From the NCBI GenBank assembly GCA_900321965.1, contig ONYA01000011.1, positions 31,367-95,366 of the forward strand: a stretch of DNA of 64,000 nt, given 5' to 3'. A model generated the notes under the pieces. That model was not told where the DNA came from. It ran no database searches and worked only from the letters and a program-made list of their open reading frames with translations. Positions 54,076 to 63,832 of the stretch are shown in pieces; positions within the stretch are counted from its first letter, which is position 1; the number at the start of each line of letters is the position of its first letter. A program made the translations under genes and the position numbers. The stretch comes from an uncultured Prevotellaceae bacterium. GTDB taxonomy: Bacteria; Bacteroidota; Bacteroidia; Bacteroidales; Bacteroidaceae.

Positions 54076-55392
54076 TTAATTAAACAGGTTGTTGCTCAGG
54101 CTCTGGAGGGCGCGCTTCTTGTCCTCCTCCTTGATGAGGAACGAGATGTTGTAGTTAGAGCCGCCGTACGACACCATGCGGACGGGAATGTTGTTGAAGG
54201 CGTCCATCACGCGTGTCTCGAAGCCGATGTTCGACCAGTCGAGGTCGCCTACGACGCAGATGATACACATACCCGTATCGACCGTAACCGTACCGTATTT
54301 CTTCAGCTCGTCGACGATTTCGCCGAGGTGAGCCGAGTTGTCGATACTCATCGAGACGCCTACCTCTGAAGTACACACCATGTCGATAGGTGTCTGGTAG
54401 CTCTCGAAAATCTCAAATACCTTGCGCAGGAAACCTGTTGCCAAGAGCATGCGCGATGACTTGATCTTGATGGCGATGATGTTGTCCTTGGCGGCAACGG
54501 CCTTGATCTTGCCGTATTCCGTCTGGTTCGAAATGGTCGTACCCTCGGCGTCGGGGTCCATCGTGTTGAGCAGACGGACGGGGATGCCGGCGTACTTGGC
54601 GGGCTGCACACACGTCGGGTGCAGGATCTTGGCTCCGAAGTAAGCCAGCTCGGCAGCCTCTTCGAACTGCAGCTGGTGGACGGGCTGTGTCTTGTCTACC
54701 ACGCGCGGGTCGTTGTTGTGCATACCGTCGATGTCGGTCCAGATCTGGATTTCCTCAGCTCCGAGGGCAGCACCTATGAGCGAAGCGGTATAGTCGGAAC
54801 CGCCACGTTGCAGGTTGTCGACCTCTCCGTAGGCGTTACGGCAGATGAAGCCCTGAGTGATGTACACCTGCTGGCCTTCGTTCTCGGCCATGATAGCCGA
54901 CAGCTTCTCCTTGATGTAGACGAGGTCGGGCTCTGCGTTTTTGTCGGTACGCATGAAGTCGAGTGCATTCAGCAGTACGGCCTTGATGCCCTGCTCCTTC
55001 ATGTAGTTCACCACCATGTTTGTCGACATCATCTCGCCTTGTGCCACGATGGCCTTCTCCTCGAACGAGGTGAAGATCTCCTTCGTAAACGAGCGCAGGT
55101 AGTTGAACTCGTCTTTCAGGAAGTCGCGGGTCAGGCTCTTCGTCTCGTCCTTGGTGTAGAGTTCGTCGAGGTGCTTCATGTACTTCGACTCCAAACGGTT
55201 GATGACCTCGTTAGCGCCGTCGGCATTCTTCTTGTAGAGATAGTCCGAGATTTCCACCAGCGAGTTGGTGGTTCCCGACATGGCCGAGAGCACAACGAAT
55301 ACCGGCTCGCCGCTCTTGGTGACGAGACTTGTAACCTCCTTCATTCTTTGCGGCGTACCTACTGACGTGCCGCCGAATTTCATTACTTTCAT
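54076..55392 (-). CDS. lysC: Aspartate kinase
   Basis: 438 residues. Kinase domain begins MKVMKFGGTSVGTPQRM; GGSDYTASLIGAALGAEEIQIWTDIDG is the substrate loop. Two C-terminal ACT domains (CTSEVGVSMSIDN; VVGDLDWSNIGFETRVM) imply feedback control, probably by lysine. Catalyses the first step of the aspartate family. Downstream gene is lysA. Confidence 0.94.
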   Translation of the reverse strand: MKVMKFGGTSVGTPQRMKEVTSLVTKSGEPVFVVLSAMSGTTNSLVEISDYLYKKNADGANEVINRLESKYMKHLDELYTKDETKSLTRDFLKDEFNYLRSFTKEIFTSFEEKAIVAQGEMMSTNMVVNYMKEQGIKAVLLNALDFMRTDKNAEPDLVYIKEKLSAIMAENEGQQVYITQGFICRNAYGEVDNLQRGGSDYTASLIGAALGAEEIQIWTDIDGMHNNDPRVVDKTQPVHQLQFEEAAELAYFGAKILHPTCVQPAKYAGIPVRLLNTMDPDAEGTTISNQTEYGKIKAVAAKDNIIAIKIKSSRMLLATGFLRKVFEIFESYQTPIDMVCTSEVGVSMSIDNSAHLGEIVDELKKYGTVTVDTGMCIICVVGDLDWSNIGFETRVMDAFNNIPVRMVSYGGSNYNISFLIKEEDKKRALQSLSNNLFN

Positions 55393-55415
55393 AGTCGTTC
55401 TTATTTTGTTTTTAA

Positions 55416-56135
55416 TTAATTGTCTGACTCTTCCTCTTCTGGCATTTCCATCTGGTTGTAGTCGTCAGTCACTTCCTCAAGTCCTTGTTCGCCACAATGG
55501 TAGACTATGCCCGGATACTTGCTGAGCAACGTGCGGTCGTGTGTTGTCAGGATGACGGCCGTGCCTTTGAGCGATATTTCACGCAGCAGGTTGATGATGT
55601 TCTCGGCCGTCTCGTTGTCAAGACTGGCTGTCGGCTCGTCGGCCACAATCAGTTCCGGAGCGTTCAGCAGAGCACGTGCGATGGCTATGCGTTGCTGTTC
55701 GCCGCCCGACAGTTCATGGGGCAGACGGTCTTTCATGTCGCTCATGCCTACCTGTTGCAGCACCTCGTCTATGCGTTGGTTGATGCGCTCCTTGTCATAC
55801 CATCCTGTAGCTTTCAGGACGAAGCGCAGGTTCTGGTAGACCGAGCGGTCGCTCAGCAGTTGGAAGTCTTGGAAGATGATGCCCATCTTTCGGCGCAGTT
55901 CCGGCACCTGCTTGCGACGTATGGTCAACATGTCGTAGTCTAAGACTGTAGCTTCGTCGGCTTCGTCGATGTCTATTTCCTGATAGAGCGTCTTCAATAG
56001 CGAGCTCTTGCCTGAACCAACTCGTCCGATAAGATAGACGAACTCTCCCTCGTCAACATGAAAATTGACGCCGTTCATGACGGTTTCACCATCGTTGTGG
56101 TGTATATTGACGTTCTTGTAATTGACTAACATCAT
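55416..56135 (-). CDS. ftsE: Cell-division ABC ATPase FtsE-like
   Basis: 239 residues. Walker A is IGRVGSGKSSLL, Q-loop IIFQDFQLL, signature LSGGEQQRIAIARAL, Walker B LIVADEPTASLD. FtsE-like by the short length and the YQNLRFVL-KATGW segment; partner FtsX is not in the window. Would couple to peptidoglycan hydrolases at division. The last ~25 residues are acidic. A second start 3 nt in (MLVNY) is possible. Confidence 0.8.
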   Translation of the reverse strand: MMLVNYKNVNIHHNDGETVMNGVNFHVDEGEFVYLIGRVGSGKSSLLKTLYQEIDIDEADEATVLDYDMLTIRRKQVPELRRKMGIIFQDFQLLSDRSVYQNLRFVLKATGWYDKERINQRIDEVLQQVGMSDMKDRLPHELSGGEQQRIAIARALLNAPELIVADEPTASLDNETAENIINLLREISLKGTAVILTTHDRTLLSKYPGIVYHCGEQGLEEVTDDYNQMEMPEEEESDN

Positions 56136-56149
56136 CTTTGCTGTTTTAC

Positions 56150-56797
56150 TTATTTCATAGTTCCGGCAGCCTTTGCGGCGCGGCGATTCTTGTCCCAGTT
56201 GGGGTCGTGGCGCTTGGCCAGTTCTGCCGCAACATCCTCTATACGCAGTCCCTTGCTGGTCAGCAGCACGATGAGGTGGTAGAGCATGTCGGATGCTTCA
56301 TACACCAGTTTCTCGCTCGAACCGTTGGTGGCTTCGATAACGGTTTCCAAGGCCTCTTCGCCCACCTTCTGGGCCATGCGGTTTACGCCGTCCTTGAAGA
56401 GCTTTGTGGTATAACTGCCTTCCGGCATTTCCTCGTGGCGGCGGTTGATGAAGTCCTGCAGCTCGGTCAGGAAGAGCAGCGGGTTCTGCTCGTTGTCCTC
56501 GCCCCAGCAGGTGTCCGTCCCTTTGTGACAGGTGGGTCCGTCGGGGTTGGCCTGGACGAGTAGCGTGTCGTTGTCGCAGTCAATCTTAATGCTGACCAAG
56601 TTCAGAAAGTTGCCGCTTGTCTCGCCTTTCGTCCAGAGGCAGTTGCGCGAACGGCTCCAGAAGGTCACCTTCTTCGTTTCCATAGTCTTGTCGAACGCCT
56701 CCTGGTTCATGTAGCCTAACATCAGCACGTTTTTCGTCTTGGCATCCTGGATGATGGCAGGCACGAGACCGCCACACTTTTCAAAATCTATCTTCAT
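56150..56797 (-). CDS. hisIE: Bifunctional phosphoribosyl-AMP cyclohydrolase / phosphoribosyl-ATP pyrophosphatase
   Basis: 215 residues. HisI domain first ([26 protein letters not shown], the zinc-binding [12 protein letters not shown] and [13 protein letters not shown]), HisE second ([20 protein letters not shown]). Steps 2 and 3 of histidine synthesis. The start at 56797 (MKIDFEK) is used because the longer open frame is only antisense-frame carry-over of hisF; it gives an ATGA overlap with hisF. Confidence 0.94.
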   Translation of the reverse strand: MKIDFEKCGGLVPAIIQDAKTKNVLMLGYMNQEAFDKTMETKKVTFWSRSRNCLWTKGETSGNFLNLVSIKIDCDNDTLLVQANPDGPTCHKGTDTCWGEDNEQNPLLFLTELQDFINRRHEEMPEGSYTTKLFKDGVNRMAQKVGEEALETVIEATNGSSEKLVYEASDMLYHLIVLLTSKGLRIEDVAAELAKRHDPNWDKNRRAAKAAGTMK

Positions 56798-57552
56798 AAT
56801 CTTACGTTTATTCCTTCGTTCTTTAGATATTGTTTTAGTTCGGGTATGGGAATCTCGCCGAAATGGAATACGCTGGCAGCTAAGGCCGCATCGGCGTGAC
56901 CCTCGGTAAAGACGTCGCGGAAGTGCTCGCGCTTGCCGGCTCCTCCGCTGGCGATAATGGGTATCGAGAGGTTGTCGGCCAGCTGGCGCAGGGCTTCGTT
57001 GGCATAGCCTTCCTTCACGCCGTCGTGGTTCATCGAGGTGAAGAGAATCTCGCCAGCTCCACGCTCCTGAGCCTCGTGGGCCCATTCGAAGAGTCCGCGC
57101 TCCGTCCGTTCGCGACCGCCTTTTAAGTAGCAATGCCAGCCGTCCTCGTCGAGGCGGGCGTCGATGGCGCAGACGCAGACCTGGCTTCCGAAGCGGTTGG
57201 TAATCTCGTCAATCAGTTCCGGACGACGAATGGCTGCCGAGTTGACGCTCACCTTGTCGGCTCCGGCATATAGCAGCCGTTCCACGTCGGCCAGCTCGTT
57301 GATGCCGCCGCCTACGGTAAAGGGTATGTTAATCTCTTTCGCCACGCGTGTCACCATTTCCGTGAACGTCTTGCGGCCTTCAAAGCTTGCCGTGATATCG
57401 AGGAAGCAGAGTTCGTCAGCCCCTTGCTCCGAGTAGGCCTTGCCCAGTTCTACCGGGTCGCCGGCACTTCTGAGGTTCACGAAGTTGGTGCCTTTGACGG
57501 TTTCGCCGTCCTTGACGTCCAGGCAGGGTATGATTCGTTTTGCTAATGACAT
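56794..57552 (-). CDS. hisF: Imidazole glycerol-phosphate synthase subunit HisF
   Basis: 252 residues, TIM barrel. Catalytic Asp residues in [10 protein letters not shown] and [21 protein letters not shown] and [12 protein letters not shown] form the phosphate loops. Uses ammonia delivered from HisH to build the imidazole ring. Coupled to hisIE. Confidence 0.95.
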   Translation of the reverse strand: MSLAKRIIPCLDVKDGETVKGTNFVNLRSAGDPVELGKAYSEQGADELCFLDITASFEGRKTFTEMVTRVAKEINIPFTVGGGINELADVERLLYAGADKVSVNSAAIRRPELIDEITNRFGSQVCVCAIDARLDEDGWHCYLKGGRERTERGLFEWAHEAQERGAGEILFTSMNHDGVKEGYANEALRQLADNLSIPIIASGGAGKREHFRDVFTEGHADAALAASVFHFGEIPIPELKQYLKNEGINVRL

Positions 57553-57562
57553 AAGTACTTTT

Positions 57563-58294
57563 TTAGACAGGAGTACAAGAGTACATTTTTATTAACGCAT
57601 TTAGGTCGATGCGACCTTCGTAGATTGCTTTTCCAAAGACGACGGCGGGAATGCCGGCCTTGTCGAGGGCCTTGATGTCATCAATACTCGACACGCCTCC
57701 GCTGGCTATGAGGTGCAGGTCGGGGTATGCCTCCATCACCTGCTGATACAGTCCGATGGCGGGTCCTGCTAACGTACCGTCCTTGGATATTTCCGTACAG
57801 AGAACAGTCTTGACGCCAGCCTCGATGTATTTCTTCAGGAAGGGCAGCAGGTCTTCCGTCGAGTCTTCCTTCCAGCCGTTGATGCTGATTTTGCCGTTAC
57901 GCACGTCGGCGCCTAATATCATGCGGTCGGCTCCGTACTTCTCGAGCCATCCCAAGAACAGGTCGGGTTGTGTGACGGCGATGCTGCCGACGGTCACCAT
58001 CGAGGCCCCCGCCTCAAAGGCTTTCTCTATGTCCTCGTCGGTCTTGATGCCGCCGCCGAAGTCGACCGTCAGGCGGGTTTCGGTCGTCACGCGACTGAGC
58101 ACTTGGCTGTTGACGATATGCTTCGACTTGGCGCCGTCGAGGTCTACCATGTGCAGACGCTTGTAGCCGATGCGCTCAAACTCCAAGGCCATCTCCAACG
58201 GATGACCGTAGACGGTCTTCTGGTCGTAGTTGCCTTTTGTCAGGCGCACACATTGTCCGTCGATAATGTCTATGGCGGGTATCAGTTCTATCAT
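57563..58294 (-). CDS. hisA: ProFAR isomerase HisA
   Basis: 243 residues, TIM barrel. [17 protein letters not shown] carries one catalytic Asp and [11 protein letters not shown] the other; [10 protein letters not shown] and IASGGVSS are phosphate-binding loops. Isomerises the ProFAR intermediate of histidine synthesis. ATGA overlap with hisH. Confidence 0.95.
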   Translation of the reverse strand: MIELIPAIDIIDGQCVRLTKGNYDQKTVYGHPLEMALEFERIGYKRLHMVDLDGAKSKHIVNSQVLSRVTTETRLTVDFGGGIKTDEDIEKAFEAGASMVTVGSIAVTQPDLFLGWLEKYGADRMILGADVRNGKISINGWKEDSTEDLLPFLKKYIEAGVKTVLCTEISKDGTLAGPAIGLYQQVMEAYPDLHLIASGGVSSIDDIKALDKAGIPAVVFGKAIYEGRIDLNALIKMYSCTPV

Positions 58295-58944
58295 AATGCC
58301 AGGAAGTTTTTGATGATTTGCTCACCTACGCGTCCGCTCTTCTCGGGGTGGAACTGGCAGGTGTAGAAGTTGTCCTTGTGCATGGCGGCAGAGTAGGGCA
58401 GGATATAGTGGGCCGTGGCGATGGTCTCGTTGCATACGGGGACGTAGTACGAGTGGACGAAGTAGACGTAGCAGCCTACCCCCAGCCCCTCCCAGAGGGA
58501 GGGGTGACTGGTATCTAACAATCCTTTGAACAGAGCATTCTCAACTCCCTTCCCTTCGGGAGGGGTTGGGGGTAGGCTAAGTTTATTCCAACCCATGCAC
58601 GGCACCTTGTCCTCATGGCGCTGGGGCTGGAAGCGTCTGACGTCGGCGTCGAAGATGCCGATGCAGTCGACGTCGCCTTCCTCCGAGTGGCGGCAGAGCA
58701 GCTGCTGACCGATGCAGATGCCTAATACGGGCTGCTTCAACGAGCGGATGACCTCGTCGAGCCGTCGCGCCTTCAGATACTCCATAGCCCCGCTGGCCTC
58801 ACCTTGTCCGGGAAAGAGCACGCGGTCGGCTTTCATCAGCTGCTCGGCATCGTCGGTCAGCATGGGCTCAATACCCAGTCGCTTCAGGGCGTTGACCACC
58901 GAGTAGATGTTTCCTGCGTTATATTTTACGATTGCAACGTTCAT
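58291..58944 (-). CDS. hisH: Imidazole glycerol-phosphate synthase glutaminase subunit HisH
   Basis: 217 residues. Class I amidotransferase: nucleophile Cys in LGICIGQQLL, His-Glu pair in CQFHPEKSG. After CMGWNKLS a block of repeat-derived sequence (PPTPPEGKG) precedes NALFKGLLD, which is the native segment NxLFxGI of the family, and a second block (HPSLWEGLGVG) follows before YVYFVHSYY. Family members have one short link here, so the protein carries two flanking insertions of ~10-13 residues each, with the frame intact and the triad preserved. First gene of hisHAF(IE). Confidence 0.94.
   Translation of the reverse strand: MNVAIVKYNAGNIYSVVNALKRLGIEPMLTDDAEQLMKADRVLFPGQGEASGAMEYLKARRLDEVIRSLKQPVLGICIGQQLLCRHSEEGDVDCIGIFDADVRRFQPQRHEDKVPCMGWNKLSLPPTPPEGKGVENALFKGLLDTSHPSLWEGLGVGCYVYFVHSYYVPVCNETIATAHYILPYSAAMHKDNFYTCQFHPEKSGRVGEQIIKNFLAL
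58473..58578. repeat. Inverted pair of hairpin modules flanking a native hisH segment
   Basis: Arm 58473-58507 (AGCCTACCCCCAGCCCCTCC...) is an imperfect inverted copy of arm 58541-58578, each with an inner CCCTCCC/GGGAGGG-type hairpin. The 33-nt segment between them encodes residues conserved in HisH. Confidence 0.85.
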
Positions 58945-58962
58945 TGTTTCTTATTTACCATT

Positions 58963-59060
58963 TAACGATGTACAATTTACAATTTATTGTTCAATTGTAT
59001 TATTTGTCAATTTGTTAATCAGCAAATCCAATTGTACATTGTAAATTGTCAAATTGTAAA

Positions 59061-59062
<2 letters not shown>
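58963..59062. repeat. AT-rich inverted array upstream of hisH
   Basis: Two arms of repeated TACAATTT/TGTACAATT units (about 58963-58994 and 59029-59062) face each other around a ~35-nt AT-rich centre. This fills the 116-nt purU-hisH gap; no -7 box was found in it, so hisH may be co-transcribed with purU. Confidence 0.65.
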
Positions 59063-59924
<862 letters not shown>

Positions 59925-59956
59925 TTTGCTTTCTATACTTTTTCAGTTTCGTCGTG

Positions 59957-59964
59957 CAAAGGTA
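59957..59964 (-). promoter_or_regulatory. -7 box of purU (and possibly the his-lys run)
   Basis: Minus-strand TACCTTTG, 32 nt before the purU start codon; -33 not clear. Confidence 0.6.
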
Positions 59965-60089
59965 CGAAAAAAATATGATTCTGACGTCATGTTTTCGCCA
60001 CTTTATTTATTAAATAGGTAATTTTTTACCCCCCAAAAGCCACTTTTTCCGACAAAATTACAATTTTTTTTCAAAAAATCGCCATTTTA

Positions 60090-60121
60090 TTTGGAAATTC
60101 TGTAAAAAATACTTATATTTG
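60090..60121 (+). promoter_or_regulatory. Promoter of AraC-type regulator and DPP III
   Basis: TTTG at 60090-60093 and TATATTTG at 60114-60121, gap 20 nt; start codon 37 nt later. The surrounding region is very AT-rich. Confidence 0.7.
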
Positions 60122-60158
60122 CACTTGAAAACTATACCGTTAAAAATCTTTCACGCGT

Positions 60159-60629
60159 ATGGCTAAGTATAATATCACAGAAAAGAGAGAAAAAGAGGCC
60201 GCTTACAGGAGCCTCGTGAGTCCGAGACTGATGGACGAGATGAAGGAGAAAATCCTGAATATCATCGTCATGCAGAAGAAGTACAAGGACAAGGACTACT
60301 CAGCCCGGAAGCTGGCTGAGGACTTAGGCACAAACACCCGTTATGTCTCAGCAGTCGTTAACGTCAAGTTTCACATGAACTATGCGTCGTTCGTCAACAA
60401 ATATCGCATCGAGGAGGCTATGTCCATCCTTGTCGATAAGCGTTACCAGAACCTGCGCATGGAGGAGGTGAGCGACATGGTGGGCTTTGCCAACCGGCAG
60501 TCGTTCTACGCGTCGTTCTACAAGATTATGAAGATGACGCCGCGTGACTACCGCCTGCAGCACCTGCAGCAGCACCCGTCGCAGGTGGCGAAGAGGACGG
60601 CCAAGAAGCAACAGGAGGCGGCCAAGTAA
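60159..60629 (+). CDS. AraC-type HTH protein
   Basis: 156 residues with no sensor domain. The DNA-binding double helix-turn-helix is seen from SARKLAEDLGTNTRYVSAV (first HTH) to MEEVSDMVGFANRQSFYASF and YKIMKMTPRDYR (second HTH with the classic AraC end). The C-terminal tail is basic (VAKRTAKKQQEAAK). It overlaps the DPP III start by 1 nt (TAATG), so the two are translated together; control of that gene is possible but not shown. Confidence 0.85.
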   Translation: MAKYNITEKREKEAAYRSLVSPRLMDEMKEKILNIIVMQKKYKDKDYSARKLAEDLGTNTRYVSAVVNVKFHMNYASFVNKYRIEEAMSILVDKRYQNLRMEEVSDMVGFANRQSFYASFYKIMKMTPRDYRLQHLQQHPSQVAKRTAKKQQEAAK

Positions 60630-62575
60630 TGGGAATGTTTCGCTATGTTGACGAGCGTTTTGCTGACTTGCAGATGCTCCGCTACCGGCTGGAAGGCTTC
60701 GAGCACCTGTCGTTACAGCAGAAGAAGCTGATTTTCTTTCTTTCAAAGGCGGCATTGTTCGGGCGCGACATCACGTTCGACCAATACGGCCGTTATAACC
60801 TGCTGATACGACGGACGCTGGAGACCGTCTATACCGACCTCAGTATAGACCACGATACCGACCAGTTCCGCGCCCTGGAGGTCTATCTGAAGCGCGTGTG
60901 GTTTTCCAACGGTATTTACCATCACTACGGCTGCGAGAAGTTCGAGCCGCAATTCACAGAAGACTATTTTCGCGAGGTGGTATGCCGGGTCGACGCCCGA
61001 CGGCTGCCGTTAGCTAACGGTCAGACGGCCAGAGAGTTGTGCGACGTGCTCTGTCCCGTCATCTTCGACCCCACGCTACTGCCCAAGCGCGTGAACAAAG
61101 CCGACGGCGAGGACCTGCTGCTGACGTCGGCCTGCAACTTCTACGACGGCGTGACGCAAGCCGAGGCCGAAGCCTATTACAACGCGCGGAAAGATGCCGC
61201 CGACCCGATGCCACCTTCCTATGGTCTGAACTCGACGCTCACGAAGCGCGACGGACAGCTCTTTGAGGACGTCTGGAGCATCAACGGCCGCTACGCCAAC
61301 GCCCTGCGACACATCGTCTACTGGCTGCGGAAGGCTGCCGAGGTGGCCGAGAACGACAGCCAGCACGAGGTCATCGGCAAGCTCATAACGTACTACGAAA
61401 CAGGCGACCTGCGCACGTTCGACGACTACAGCATCAGCTGGCTGCAATGCCTTGAGGGTAGGGTAGACTTCATCAACGGCTTCATCGAGGTCTATGGCGA
61501 CCCATTGGGGCTGAAAGGCTCGTGGGAGGCACTCGTGGAGTATATCGACGAGGAGGCCACCCACCGCACGCAGACCATCGCCCGCAACGCCCAATGGTTT
61601 GAAGACCATTCGCCCATCGACCCGCGCTTCCGCAAGCCCGTCGTCAGGGGTGTCTCGGCCAATGTCATCTGTGCCGCCATGCTCGGCGGCGAGGAATACC
61701 CCTCGACGGCCATCGGCATCAACCTGCCCAACGCCGACTGGATACGTGCCCAGTACGGTTCGAAGAGCATCACCATATCGAATATTACCGACGCCTACAA
61801 CAAGGCCGCTCACGGCAACGGATTCAAGGAGGAGTTCGTCGTAGACGCCACGACGCTGGCGCTCATCGATAAATATGGTGACGCCTGCGACGACCTGCAT
61901 ACCGACCTGCACGAGTGCCTGGGACACGGCAGCGGACAGCTGCTGCCAGGCGTTGACCCCGACGCCCTGAAAGCCTACGGCAACACCATCGAGGAAGCCC
62001 GCGCCGACCTCTTCGGACTCTACTACATGGCCGACCCGAAGCTTGTCGAACTGGGTCTGTTGCCCGACGGCGAGGCCTACCGCGCGCAGTACTACTCCTA
62101 CATGATGAACGGACTGATGACTCAGCTCATACGCATCACGCCCGGCAACCAGATAGAAGAGGCCCACATGCGCAACCGCGCCCTCATAGCCCGCTGGTGT
62201 GCCGCCCAGGGCGACGTTGTGGCTTTGGTCGAGCGCGACGGTAAAACATACTTGCAGATAAGCGATTACGAGGAATTGCGAAAGCTTTTCTCGAAGCTGT
62301 TGGCCGAGGTGCAACGCATCAAGAGCGAGGGCGACTACGAGGCTGCCCGACGGCTGGTCGAGGACTACGCCGTCAAGATTGATCCCGAGCTGCATGCAGA
62401 AGTTCTGGAGCGCTATGCCAAGCTGAACCTCGCCCCCTACAAGGGGTTCATCAATCCGCAGATGCTGCCTGTCAACGATGCCGACGGCGAGATCGTCGAC
62501 ATCCAACTGAACTACTCAGAGAGCTACGCCCACCAGATGCTGCGCTACAGTTCGGAATACGCCACGCTCATTTAG
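60629..62575 (+). CDS. Dipeptidyl-peptidase III (peptidase family M49)
   Basis: 648 residues. Zinc site HECLGH (in DLHECLGHGSGQLLPG, ~residue 427) with the second motif EEARAD (IEEARADLFGLYYM). This HECLGH variant is the one described for Bacteroides DPP III, where most family members have HELLGH. Removes dipeptides from the N-terminus of short peptides. No signal peptide, so cytoplasmic. A start 6 nt downstream (MFRYVDE) is possible. Sometimes mislabelled dihydrofolate reductase. Confidence 0.92.
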   Translation: MGMFRYVDERFADLQMLRYRLEGFEHLSLQQKKLIFFLSKAALFGRDITFDQYGRYNLLIRRTLETVYTDLSIDHDTDQFRALEVYLKRVWFSNGIYHHYGCEKFEPQFTEDYFREVVCRVDARRLPLANGQTARELCDVLCPVIFDPTLLPKRVNKADGEDLLLTSACNFYDGVTQAEAEAYYNARKDAADPMPPSYGLNSTLTKRDGQLFEDVWSINGRYANALRHIVYWLRKAAEVAENDSQHEVIGKLITYYETGDLRTFDDYSISWLQCLEGRVDFINGFIEVYGDPLGLKGSWEALVEYIDEEATHRTQTIARNAQWFEDHSPIDPRFRKPVVRGVSANVICAAMLGGEEYPSTAIGINLPNADWIRAQYGSKSITISNITDAYNKAAHGNGFKEEFVVDATTLALIDKYGDACDDLHTDLHECLGHGSGQLLPGVDPDALKAYGNTIEEARADLFGLYYMADPKLVELGLLPDGEAYRAQYYSYMMNGLMTQLIRITPGNQIEEAHMRNRALIARWCAAQGDVVALVERDGKTYLQISDYEELRKLFSKLLAEVQRIKSEGDYEAARRLVEDYAVKIDPELHAEVLERYAKLNLAPYKGFINPQMLPVNDADGEIVDIQLNYSESYAHQMLRYSSEYATLI

Positions 62576-62598
62576 TCCCCCAGTCCCACTCCGTCCCA

Positions 62599-62607
62599 CC
62601 CCCCCCC
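62599..62607 (+). repeat. Nine-C homopolymer within a C-rich leader
   Basis: A run of nine C (62599-62607) lies in a pyrimidine-rich spacer (62576-62614) directly upstream of the DNA alkylation repair gene start. Confidence 0.9.
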
Positions 62608-62614
62608 ACACCCC

Positions 62615-63211
62615 ATGATCCAATCCCAAATCAAAGCCATCAAGCAGTCGTTCCGTCAGATGATGGACGGCTCCATCGCCAAGTCCATGCGCGACAAGGG
62701 CGTCGACTACCACCTCAACTGGGGAGCCACCATCCTGCGGCTGCGCGAGAAGGCCGATGAAATCGGCAAAAACTACGACCTCGCCATCGCCCTGTGGAAG
62801 GAGAACGTCCGCGAGTGCAAGATTCTCGCCACGATGCTCATGCCCCCCGACGAGATACTGCCCGAGGTGGTCGACATCTGGATGGAGCAGACCGAGACCG
62901 TCGAGATAGCCGAGCAGGCCGCTATGAACCTCTACCAGTATCTGCCCTACGCCCCCGCGAAAGCCTACGAGTGGATAGCCTCCGACCGCGAGATCTGTCA
63001 GCTCTGCGGCTTTCACGTCCTGAGCCGCCTCTTCATGAACGGTCAGGAACCCAACGAACGCGGCATCAACGAGTTTCTCGACCAGGCACATACAGCCCTG
63101 CTCTCGCCCTCGCTCGTCGTCCGCAAGGCCGCCCTCAACAGCCTCAACCGCTTCGCTGGCCTCGGCCTCGTCTACGAGCGCCTCGCCGACAGCATCTTCC
63201 GCCGGATATAG
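62615..63211 (+). CDS. DNA alkylation repair-like (HEAT-like) protein
   Basis: 198 residues, all-helical. The layout (NWGATILRLREKADEIGKNYDLAIALWKEN cut across helices, AMLMPPDEILPEVVDIWME, FHVLSRLFMNG) resembles the AlkD-like DNA alkylation repair family as annotated in Bacteroidetes. The catalytic residues of true AlkD (Trp and Asp) cannot be assigned with confidence. 39 nt after DPP III with a C-rich gap. Confidence 0.6.
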   Translation: MIQSQIKAIKQSFRQMMDGSIAKSMRDKGVDYHLNWGATILRLREKADEIGKNYDLAIALWKENVRECKILATMLMPPDEILPEVVDIWMEQTETVEIAEQAAMNLYQYLPYAPAKAYEWIASDREICQLCGFHVLSRLFMNGQEPNERGINEFLDQAHTALLSPSLVVRKAALNSLNRFAGLGLVYERLADSIFRRI

Positions 63212-63250
63212 CACAACTGGCAGCATCTTTTTTCCCCTCCACACCAGCCC

Positions 63251-63315
63251 GACCTTTACCGTAAGCAAGCCCGAGGTTTACCGTAAGCAAACCCGAGGTT
63301 TGCCGTAAGGAAAGC
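63251..63315. repeat. 22-nt tandem repeat x3 (TTTACCGTAAGC family)
   Basis: Units 63251-63272, 63273-63294 and 63295-63315 share TTTACCGTAAGCAA, the reverse complement of the palindrome unit at 8035-8093. A lone TTACGGTAAA follows at 63368-63377. Confidence 0.9.
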
Positions 63316-63328
63316 ATCATCATCATTT

Positions 63329-63521
63329 CTTGCAATCTTGCATCCTTGCATCCTTGCATAAGGCCTGTTACGGTAAATTTATTAATGATAATAGTTATAT
63401 TATTAAATTATTATATTATTATAATATATTTATATAATATTTAACATATATAACTAGAACATACCACTACTTGCACTTGTCAACCACCTTCATGCAAGAT
63501 GCAAGGTTGCAAGATTGCAAG
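63329..63521. repeat. Inverted iteron element with AT-rich core
   Basis: Left arm 63329-63359 is a direct array of CTTGCATC-like 8-9-nt units; right arm 63492-63521 is its inverted copy with one mismatch and one indel. The 132-nt interior is mostly AT with long TATTAT runs. Confidence 0.88.
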
Positions 63522-63650
63522 GTCTGTGTTTATTGCGGAAGCGCGCAATTTTACCAATAATTCCTTAATGTCATTAACGGCTGCAGCCGTCACAAGGGGG
63601 ACTGTTACGTTGTGATTTTTTTTACTCTCATAGTAACAACAACAATGCTT

Positions 63651-63830
63651 ATGAAAAAGACATTTAGATTTCTGAGTCTGCTCGTGCTGCTCATGATGGT
63701 GGCGACGGGTGCGTGGGCCGTGAAGAAGGCACCGGTGAGCCTCATTGTCAATCCCGCTTTGGGACAGATTATCGGCGACGACGGCAAGAACCATGCTGCA
63801 AACGACCTGCCTGCAGGTGTGAAAGCCGTG
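63651..63830 (+). pseudogene. Secreted-protein N-terminus, cut off at ~63830
   Basis: From ATG at 63651 (an in-frame ATG lies at 63645): signal peptide MKKTFRFLSLLVLLMMVATG ending AWA, then APVSLIVNPALGQIIGDDG and AANDLPAGVKAVA, typical of a Prevotella-type surface protein. The frame then runs through unrelated DNA to a stop at 63897-63899. The continuation belongs to another gene in a different frame. Confidence 0.6.
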
Positions 63831-63832
63831 GC

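Larger units (their letters stand above)
63212..63644. other. Repeat-rich gene-free spacer
   Basis: No plausible gene. Contains the 22-nt TTACCGTAAGC array (63251-63315) and an inverted iteron element with AT core (63329-63521), entered separately, then ~120 nt with nothing recognised. Confidence 0.8.

Noticed and set aside
56798-57133. N-terminal extension of hisIE by ~112 residues
   Set aside because: The extension lies wholly inside hisF in another frame; the start at 56797 gives the normal family N-terminus and an ATGA overlap.
61076-62506. Long open frame (476 codons) on the minus strand opposite DPP III
   Set aside because: It mirrors the codon pattern of the peptidase on the other strand, has no recognisable domain and no promoter; the plus strand has an intact M49 enzyme.
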